Shown: positions 9,366 to 16,162 of the stretch, one piece after another
How the letters are laid out: every line of letters begins with the position of its first letter
Position numbering within the stretch: position 1 is the stretch's first letter
Assembly: GCF_000931935.2 (NCBI RefSeq)
Contig: NZ_AZAC01000017.1
Location: 1 to 64,000, forward strand
Origin: Dethiosulfatarculus sandiegensis
GTDB lineage: Bacteria; Desulfobacterota; Desulfarculia; Desulfarculales; Desulfarculaceae
Length of the DNA: 64,000 bases
Direction of reading: 5' to 3'
Made by a program: the position numbers and the translations under genes
The notes under the pieces: generated by a model
Seen by the model: the letters and a program-made list of their open reading frames with translations, nothing else
Told to the model about the DNA's origin: nothing
The model's database searches: none

Positions 9366-9392
9366 TAAAGTTTTGTTTGTTGGAGCCGATAA
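9366..9392 (+). promoter_or_regulatory. Sigma-28 (FliA) promoter, perfect consensus
   Basis: TAAAGTTT at 9366-9373 and GCCGATAA at 9385-9392, separated by exactly 11 bases. This is the textbook FliA promoter of late flagellar genes. The expected start site is about 10 bases further, leaving a leader of roughly 45 bases before the GGGGGGG ribosome site and the ATG at 9448. Confidence 0.85.
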
Positions 9393-9447
9393 GTATTATA
9401 GCGAGCTGAAAGCAAGAGGTCTCAGCTTTAAAACCAAGGGGGGGTAA

Positions 9448-10317
9448 ATGTCTGAAATGGTTGTATCAAACACTGTTCAGCCTGTAGGGGTTAACAGTGT
9501 AGATATCTTTACAAAAAAACCTTTACAGTCTCCCGAGGAGGCAAGCGTGCTTGCCCCAGTGGAGTCCCAGGTGAAGGTTACAATTTCTGACCAGGGCAAG
9601 GCTTTGCTGAAGCAGTCTCAAAGTAGTGCTATTGCTGCAGAAGATTCTGTTACGATGCCTGCCGCAGCAGAACAAGAATTATCTTTTTCTGAAAGGCTTG
9701 AACTATCCAAGAAGGCCCTCGCCAGTATTGCAAAAACTGTAGATGAGATTACAAAGAAGCTTGATGCCTACTATGCCCAGCAAACTGGTGTTATAAATGA
9801 CTTGAGTCTCACTATGGCGGAGAGGCAGGATCCTGCAGAGCCGGCAGATAGCGGGCAGGCTAGTTTGCTAAGTGAAATGCAAGCTATGCTGGAGGGCCTC
9901 CTGCAAAGTTTTGCTGATAGGATTTCAGCTGAGCCACAAAACGAAGAACAGCTTACCCAATTGGAACAAGGTTTATCTGATTTTAGTGTGTTAGCTGAAG
10001 CGTTGTCTGCTAGTTTAAACGATCACCAAATTGAGCAAAACTCGGAAAGTGGTGATCTTAGTCAGTTTAGCACCGGTAATAATTTACTGGAAGGCACCTT
10101 ATTTAATCGAGAAAAGGGAATAGAATACGATGGAATTGCGCTTGAGGCTGAACTGAGAGAGGCACTTAAGGCAGTCAATCAGCTGCTGGAGGCAAACATA
10201 TCCTCTTCCCAGGTAGGCCAGATAGTGGGTGAGATAGGAGAAAGAGCCGAAGTCTTCGAACAATCTTCCACTAAAGAGTCGAGTGCAGATGAAGCGTCGA
10301 GTGCAGATGAAGCGTAG
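9448..10317 (+). CDS. Unrecognised protein under sigma-28 control, ends at an in-frame amber codon
   Basis: A 289-residue, acidic, mostly helical protein with a GGGGGGG ribosome site four bases before the ATG. There is no signal peptide, no membrane segment and almost no Cys. The N-terminus contains VKVTISDQGKALLKQSQ, a phrase of a kind seen in small flagella-linked proteins, and the middle is coiled-coil-like (ELSKKALASIAKTVDEITKK). The end consists of two 18-bp repeats encoding SSADEA, and a third degenerate repeat begins with TAG at 10315-10317 where the first two have TCG. The same frame stays open for another 132 codons, so the original protein was probably 422 residues. The promoter implies expression with late flagellar genes; the function is unknown. 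Confidence 0.7.
   Translation: MSEMVVSNTVQPVGVNSVDIFTKKPLQSPEEASVLAPVESQVKVTISDQGKALLKQSQSSAIAAEDSVTMPAAAEQELSFSERLELSKKALASIAKTVDEITKKLDAYYAQQTGVINDLSLTMAERQDPAEPADSGQASLLSEMQAMLEGLLQSFADRISAEPQNEEQLTQLEQGLSDFSVLAEALSASLNDHQIEQNSESGDLSQFSTGNNLLEGTLFNREKGIEYDGIALEAELREALKAVNQLLEANISSSQVGQIVGEIGERAEVFEQSSTKESSADEASSADEA
10279..10314 (+). repeat. Two 18-bp direct repeats before the amber codon
   Basis: TCGAGTGCAGATGAAGCG occurs at 10279-10296 and 10297-10314; a third, diverged unit starts at 10315 with TAGAGTGCAGAA. The TCG to TAG difference creates the stop. Confidence 0.9.
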
Positions 10318-10716
10318 AGTGCAGAATCAGAGCTTGACCTAAAGCGTTTTCATGGTGAATTGGGACGATTTTATGGTGTGTACGAGGTCCCGCCTCTCGA
10401 TCGAACTCTTCCATTATCTGATGAATTAAAACAGAAAATAGTAAGTAACAAGACAAAACTGGATAAGGCCGTGGTTGATGAGCTGGTAGAGGGTGTCCGC
10501 GAAGATAAAGAGGATAAAGTGCAACACGAAGGAGATGTATCCAATAAAAATATGGAGGGACTGGATACAGAGACAACTCAGCAGCAGCTTGCAACCCGAG
10601 ATTCTAAGATCGCAGATGTTATGGCATCCAATAGAGATCTAGAGGGGCTAGGTGCAGAGGCAGCCCAGCAGCAGATTACGACCCAAGGTCATAAGACTGT
10701 AGATGTTGTGGCATAG
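10318..10716 (+). pseudogene. In-frame continuation of the sigma-28-controlled gene after TAG
   Basis: The frame of the upstream gene continues without stop for 132 codons to a TAG at 10714. It encodes KRFHGELGRFYGVYEVPPLD followed by a charged segment and two 29-residue repeats. A separate start (TTG 10360) has no ribosome site, so this is best read as the cut-off C-terminal third of the upstream protein, or as a readthrough extension if TAG is decoded. Confidence 0.6.
10540..10713 (+). repeat. 87-bp tandem duplication at the gene end
   Basis: Units 10540-10626 and 10627-10713 encode SNKNMEGLDTETTQQQLATR.. and SNRDLEGLGAEAAQQQITTQ.., 29 residues each, and the second runs exactly to the stop codon. 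The units have diverged but kept the frame. Confidence 0.8.
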
Positions 10717-10804
10717 TTGGAGCTGCAGTGCGAGAAATCCTACTTTGTCCAAAAGATTATAAAAATTCGAATGAATAACCAATAGAAGATTGCTATTTAA
10801 GCAT

Positions 10805-11387
10805 AATCGTCAAGCGAGGTTTTGACTCCCACAGGCCAGGAGGCTGCCTATATAACTGGACAGGTGCTATAGATTGACGGCGGCTGCCTCGTTATTAAAC
10901 CAATCCACCCAGGCCAGGGAGGCGAATTCCACGGCTTGACGATGTCTCCAGGGACCTTGTTTATTGATCACTTCGGTTTTGTACAGGCCGATCACCGACT
11001 CGGCCATGGCGTTGTCATAGGGCATCGCCCACGCTCCCCACGGACGGCTCAATGCCGGCGTCAGCCAGGTGCTCGGTATAGCGGATTGAAAGGTATTGGG
11101 ATCCGTGATCCGAGTGATGGACCAGATGACCAGTGTCCTGACGGGCGAAAATAGCCTGTTCCAAGGCAGTAAGAGGCAGATCGGTTTTCAAGGAATTGGA
11201 CAGACACCATCCCGCGCTCATACGGGCGAACACATCTATGACAAAGACCACATAGGCAAATCCCCGCCAGTTCGATACATAGGTCATATCCGCAATCCAC
11301 AGCTCAGTGGGCCGGCTGGCCGGGAAGCCTCATCATCGGGTGTGGTGGTCTTGAACTTCTTGCCCCTGACAGCCCCGGATAAGCCTA
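10805..11387 (-). pseudogene. IS3-family (IS3 subgroup) orfB C-terminal remnant
   Basis: The minus strand encodes orfB pieces: VRGKKFKTTTPDDEASRPA, then ADMTYVSNWRGFAYVVFVID with the first catalytic Asp region, then HLVHHSDHGSQYLSIRYTEH with the second, then after a frameshift near 11045 YDNAMAESVIGLYKTEVINK with the catalytic Glu, and WVDWFNNE. A further shift precedes the C-terminus near 10805. The N-terminal half is missing: the sequence switches to the DUF1353-tail copy near 11388. Inactive. Confidence 0.8.
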
Positions 11388-11397
11388 TATACGCTCC

Positions 11398-12042
11398 TTG
11401 AAAGGCGCTCCCTTTGAATATATGCGTAAGGTATCTCAATTTGAATTTAATTCCCAAAATCCTTCCATTTTGAATAAAGAGACAATCGATACTCCCGGCA
11501 GGTGTTGGCCGGATAATAATTTTCAAGTTGATCCGCCGCGTTATGCTCAAAACTTAGCCCAAAAACCAAAAATATATGGTGCAGATATTGTTGGAGAGGG
11601 CTTTGCCAAAAAAATTGTTCCGGTTAATTCGTTAGCGCCTACGGCCCAAGCTGCGCTCCAGCCTGCATCGTATGGCGAGCAAATCGTCAGGCAAGGGCTT
11701 TTGCCCGGTAACAGGCCGGTAAAGCAGCCAGCGCCTACAGCTCAAGCCGCACCCCTGAATTTTTCTCGTGGAGATCAGATTACAGGGGCGGGGCTTTTGG
11801 GGCTCAACAGGCCTGAAAATCTGCTTGGCCAGGTCTTGACTGATATTTTAAAGAGTCGAATAGAGACACCTTTTCCGGGGATAGGCCAATCAATACCCAC
11901 AGCCGGGCCGGAAGCTTTGATCCCTGGGGCAACGGGGCCGATGATCTCAAATGGGGGGCCAAGCGGTTTGGGGCAACATGCTCCTGCAACACGGCAAACA
12001 GGGCAGTCAATAGCAGGCAAGCCAAGGCAATCGCCCCGTTAA
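11398..12042 (+). pseudogene. Partial second copy of the DUF1353 protein tail
   Basis: 214 codons that match the C-terminal region of the protein at 4876-7038. The match begins near 11388 (YMRKVSQFEF against YMRKASEFEK), skips about 90 residues, and continues from SQNPSILNKETIDTPGR to the stop (GKPRQSPR in both). Differences include in-frame deletions of about 90 and 26 residues and many substitutions without any frameshift, which suggests the frame was under selection after duplication. No ribosome site precedes the ATG at 11398, and the DUF1353 core is absent, so it is probably a remnant. Confidence 0.7.
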
Positions 12043-12085
12043 GCCCATGGCGTTTTTTATGGTGCAATAATTACCATAGGTTCCG

Positions 12086-12159
12086 CACTTGTCCGGGTTT
12101 GTAGTAATGTCGTTGCTTCTTAATTTTGCAGCGCACGGGAACCCTTTATCGTCAAGCTG
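12086..12159 (-). pseudogene. Fragment matching the 3' end of gamma-glutamyltransferase gene (copy 2)
   Basis: Minus-strand reading SQLDDKGFPCAAKLRSNDI..NPDK matches the C-terminus of the ggt-like product encoded at 18209-19846. It is the counterpart of 7083-7156 in the duplicated block. The match is confined to the last roughly 75 bases of ggt. Confidence 0.6.
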
Positions 12160-12575
12160 ACTAGTTTTATTAATAACAGGCCTTTTCCCTAAAGGGCCGC
12201 CCTCCTTATTTTTAAACACCGCAAAGCTTTTTGGATCATCACCGGCAAAAACGGTGGCTCAGTCACCTGATAACACAATATGAAACATGATGATTGACTT
12301 ACCTGGTTGGCGGCCATTAGGATAAAATCGGTGGGAAACTTTATTTTCCCTTATTTTCCCTGTAGTTCCAAAGAAAAAAGACGCTATCCCGTGACCTGGT
12401 CATTTTCCAATGGTGTAGCTGTTAATAAACCAACTTGACTTTTCTGATCATCGCGTAATCACCCACAATTGTTTTAAGTTGACCCTGAGAGCCGGGATAC
12501 AGCGTTTGGGCCAAGGAATCGATGACGTCCGGGCATGGAGCAGTATGCCGGGCGGATCACAGGAGGAGAGGGGCC
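12160..12575. other. Intergenic stretch between the duplicated block and the large coiled-coil gene
   Basis: Up to about 12283 this is the right part of the duplicated block. From 12284 the sequence is unique, with a small tandem repeat (TTATTTTCCC at 12341-12350 and 12351-12360). Base composition becomes clearly richer in G+C from about 12.5 kb. No gene is supported; the promoter of the following gene must lie here but I cannot fix it (TTGACT at about 12434 is a candidate). Confidence 0.4.
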
Positions 12576-15500
12576 ATGACCACAGTTAAGGGGTGCGTGA
12601 AGGTTAAGGAGACCGGCGATCCCATGGACGGCTTGGTTGTTGCGGTGTTTTTCGGCAAAATGGGGGTGACAACCCCCATGAACAAGCCAACCTCCGCCGG
12701 TTTTTGGAAGGCGGACCCGCAAAGCCTGGGCTCGTCTATAACGGATCTTAATGGAGCCTTTGAGGTTCAGATAAACCCGGACGCCCTGGAAAAGATCAAG
12801 GGCAGCCAAAATGTCCGAATGTTGTTGGCCGTCATGGCCCCGGCAACAGCACAAACAGCCAAAGCCACTACCTCCGAAAGCCTGCGCGCCAGGCTTCTGC
12901 ATTGGGTGGAATTGCCCAAACTGAGGCCCGGGCAAACAGAAGCCTGTGTGATCCGCGTGTTGGAGAAACAGTTGGATGGTTTTGGCCTTGTTTCTCGCAA
13001 CCGAAAGCCAAAAGACAACATCAAGCGGATCGCCGAACGCCGAATTCAAGCCGAACATGACAGTGAGGAGCTGCGTCTCCGCATACGCGAAGGCCTGGCC
13101 CCACTGCGGAGCAAAAGGATAAACCTTCGCCGCAAGACCGCCGACGCGGCCCGGCTGTTTGCCTCCCAATTTAACGCAGTGCCCAAAAAGGCGCTCACCC
13201 ACGCCAACTTTATTTTATCCCGGGACCAGGCCGAGGCTGCCCAACAGGATGCCGTGAGAGACGGGCTTTTGACCATGGCCCAGGGCGCGGAGCGCATAGC
13301 CTCTATTGGCGCGGTCTATCTGGACGATAATGACCTGTCATCCATTGGGGTTGCCGTTGCTCCCGTGGTGGGCCGGGCCGTTCAGGTGGATGGCGAACAG
13401 TTGTGCAGGCTTTTAAGCGAGCGGCGCGGGGGAACCGAGCTGGTCAGGGTTCACGGATTGCTTGAGGCCTATAAGGCCGCTTCCGAAGCCGCCGACAGGT
13501 TGGATGGTCAAACCACGGAGGAGGAAGAGACCGGGGATTCCACGGACGAGGCCCTGCCGGTGGAAGAGCGATTGGAGGCCTCTGAAGCCGCCCGGCAGCG
13601 TGTGTTGGGCCAGATCAAGGATATGCCGCTGGCCACCGGAAGCGATGGCCGCGAATTTCAACCCCTGACCAGGGAAGAGCTGAATGCCCTTTTGCCAACG
13701 GTTCAGCTTCGGGCCGGACCGGCCGACACGCCTGCTTTTCATGATTTTTACAGCCTGCAGATCGCTTTCCCCCATGTCTGGACCGAAGCGTTTGACGGCG
13801 AACTCCGTGAAGAAATAGAAGAACTCTACAAGCTGTATGTGGAAATCAATGAAGAATACGGCAGCGTGGAGTTGCCCGAGGTTGAACTTGGGGAGCGGGA
13901 TGATCTTTTGAGGTTCCTGGCTCAACTCAGGAAACTGGATTCGGAAACAGACGAGCCGGTGCCTGAGTGGGCGGAACAGAACTTTAACTGCACCTTAGGC
14001 GAGTGGAACAGCTTGAGTGAGGCGCAAAAGCTCGAGCTCCTTGAGCTGTTCTATGAATATCATGATCCCACTTTGCATCCGGGGCTGCGGGAGGCCGTGA
14101 TGCATAAGGCATTGGATTTGATCTCCGCGGCAGCCGGTTACAAGACTCGTCTGGCCCGGCTGCTCGGCCAGGTGGCGATTCGCATCAACGAACCCTATGC
14201 CTTTCACCATTTCGTGCCGGATACGGTAAATTTCGGAATCCTTTTGACTTACCGGCAAAATTGGCTGCCCGGCCCTTATCAGGTGGGGGACCTGGTTGCC
14301 ACCATTCCTCTGGCTCCGGGCGAAAAGCGCAAATACACCACCAAGGAAAACGTCAAGCGCACCCGCTCCCAGACAGAGTTGGAAAAAGCCCTGGCCAGCA
14401 AGAGCACCGAGGCCACCACCACGCGGCGCGCCGAAGCCGAGATCACGGAAAAGGCCATGATGCGCAGCAACTTCCAGATGACGGCGGAAGGCACTTTCCG
14501 TTTCGGTATCGGCGAGATTTCTTCCGGCACCCAGTTCGGCATTGATCAATCACAGGAATCTTCAAGAATCAAAAGGGATTTTCGGGAGGCTGTGCTCAAG
14601 GCGTCCCAGGAGTATCGGCACGACCGCTCCCTGGAAGTTCGCACCACCGATGAGGTCACGACTGAAGCCACCACTTCCGGCGAACTTATAAATCCCAATA
14701 ACGAACTCACGGTCACCTATCTGCTTTATGAACTGGAGCGTCAGTACCGGATCTCCGAACGCATCCACCGTGTAACGCCTGTTATTTTGGTGGCCCAGAA
14801 AATACCGAATCCCAACGAGATCACCGAAAGCTGGCTGTTGAGTCACGAGTGGATTTTGCGGCGTGTGATATTGGATGACACCTTGCGCCCGGCTCTGGAT
14901 TACCTGTCCGAAGCCTTTGCCGGGGAAGAGGTCAGTGTTCAGGTGCGCAAAGCCGTCTGGGAAAAGCAGGTGGCCCTGGTGTCGGATCTTGAAGGCAAGG
15001 TCAAGGGGCTCAAGGAGGCGCGTGATGTCTTGAGAGGGCGGTTGATCGAAGCCGAGGAGGAGATCAGCCGTCTGGAAAGTGTGGAGGAGGCAAGCAAGGC
15101 GTCCCGCATTTTACGCGGCATCTTCACCTTCGGGCTGAGCGAGCTGGCCCCTTCGCCCGGAGAAGCGGCCCTGGCAGACGCCACCTCCATGCAGGAAAGC
15201 CTTGAAAAACGCCTTGAATACCTTGAGGAATACCTCACTGAATCCCAGGAGCGGCTGAGCAGCGGTCAAGAGGCCTTAAACGAGGCGACAAACGCCTATA
15301 CAAGGGTCATAGAGACTCAAACCAACCGGCGTGTGGCCATTGATCAACTGCGGGTTCATGTTAAGGAAAACATACTGTATTACATGCAGGCCATTTGGGA
15401 TCATGAGCCCCCTGACCAGCGTTTCTTCCGCCTCTACCATATTATGGTCGATCTTCCCGAATCATCCACTCGCACAGTTAACCTGAGGCGGGCCAGCGAG

Positions 15501-16142
15501 GCTGAAATTGAAATGGGCATTCCGTCCATTTCGCACGCAGGGAAAAAGTACATACTGGAGTATGATCCCCCGGAGCCCCCGGACCCGGACAACCCCAACC
15601 AAAAACGGCTGGTTGAAATCGCCGACCTTGATCATCCGTTGGGATACAAGGGCAACTACATCATGTTCTCCTTAAAGGAATGCCTGTATCTCACCAACTT
15701 TATGATGCGGGAATTTTTTGACGACTATTTCGGGGTCAGGGATCCGGATGTGGCCGCCAATTTCAGCATTGAAGAGCTCCTGGCCTACACCGAGGCCTTG
15801 ATCCGGGAAGGTTCTCTCACTGAAGATCAGCGGGCGGCCCTGCAGGCTATTGTCATGACCAAGCTTAAGCATCCGCGGCGCGATTCGGAACTGGTGGTGG
15901 TCCCCACCGGCGAGCTTTATATGGAAGCGCTCTTGGGTGAACATGCCTTGCTGGAAGAATACAAGCTGAACCATCGTTTCTTTGACATGGCCAAGGCGCG
16001 CGCTGAATGGCGCGAAGTGGAGATCGAAAATCTCAGGCGGGCCTTCAGGCTGCTAAAGGAAGAGCCTGATCTGGATGACCCTGATATCGATGAAAATATC
16101 GTTGTCAAAGGCGCTGGTGATATTACCGTGGACACCCCCTGA
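12576..16142 (+). CDS. Large coiled-coil protein with transthyretin-like N-terminus, function unknown
   Basis: Start at 12576 after an AGGAGGAGAGG ribosome site; 1188 residues. Residues about 2-95 look like a carboxypeptidase-regulatory/transthyretin-like beta-sandwich (TVKGCVKVKETGDPMDGLVV ... GSSITDLNGAFEVQI). Residues 130-300 are charged helices. A middle block around residues 550-600 (FGILLTYRQNWLPGPYQVGD, then ATIPLAPGEKRKY) is followed by a Thr/Glu/Ala-rich stretch, and residues about 790-930 form long heptad-like coiled coils (DLEGKVKGLKEARDVLRGRL; ESLEKRLEYLEEYLTESQER). The C-terminus has VVVPTGELYMEALLGEHALL and ends in an Asp-rich tail. No signal peptide or membrane helix. The next gene starts 20 bases later, so the two form a unit. 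I do not recognise the family with confidence; a structural or delivery role is an inference. Confidence 0.65.
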   Translation: MTTVKGCVKVKETGDPMDGLVVAVFFGKMGVTTPMNKPTSAGFWKADPQSLGSSITDLNGAFEVQINPDALEKIKGSQNVRMLLAVMAPATAQTAKATTSESLRARLLHWVELPKLRPGQTEACVIRVLEKQLDGFGLVSRNRKPKDNIKRIAERRIQAEHDSEELRLRIREGLAPLRSKRINLRRKTADAARLFASQFNAVPKKALTHANFILSRDQAEAAQQDAVRDGLLTMAQGAERIASIGAVYLDDNDLSSIGVAVAPVVGRAVQVDGEQLCRLLSERRGGTELVRVHGLLEAYKAASEAADRLDGQTTEEEETGDSTDEALPVEERLEASEAARQRVLGQIKDMPLATGSDGREFQPLTREELNALLPTVQLRAGPADTPAFHDFYSLQIAFPHVWTEAFDGELREEIEELYKLYVEINEEYGSVELPEVELGERDDLLRFLAQLRKLDSETDEPVPEWAEQNFNCTLGEWNSLSEAQKLELLELFYEYHDPTLHPGLREAVMHKALDLISAAAGYKTRLARLLGQVAIRINEPYAFHHFVPDTVNFGILLTYRQNWLPGPYQVGDLVATIPLAPGEKRKYTTKENVKRTRSQTELEKALASKSTEATTTRRAEAEITEKAMMRSNFQMTAEGTFRFGIGEISSGTQFGIDQSQESSRIKRDFREAVLKASQEYRHDRSLEVRTTDEVTTEATTSGELINPNNELTVTYLLYELERQYRISERIHRVTPVILVAQKIPNPNEITESWLLSHEWILRRVILDDTLRPALDYLSEAFAGEEVSVQVRKAVWEKQVALVSDLEGKVKGLKEARDVLRGRLIEAEEEISRLESVEEASKASRILRGIFTFGLSELAPSPGEAALADATSMQESLEKRLEYLEEYLTESQERLSSGQEALNEATNAYTRVIETQTNRRVAIDQLRVHVKENILYYMQAIWDHEPPDQRFFRLYHIMVDLPESSTRTVNLRRASEAEIEMGIPSISHAGKKYILEYDPPEPPDPDNPNQKRLVEIADLDHPLGYKGNYIMFSLKECLYLTNFMMREFFDDYFGVRDPDVAANFSIEELLAYTEALIREGSLTEDQRAALQAIVMTKLKHPRRDSELVVVPTGELYMEALLGEHALLEEYKLNHRFFDMAKARAEWREVEIENLRRAFRLLKEEPDLDDPDIDENIVVKGAGDITVDTP

Positions 16143-16162
16143 ATCCGGGATGAGGTTGAAAA

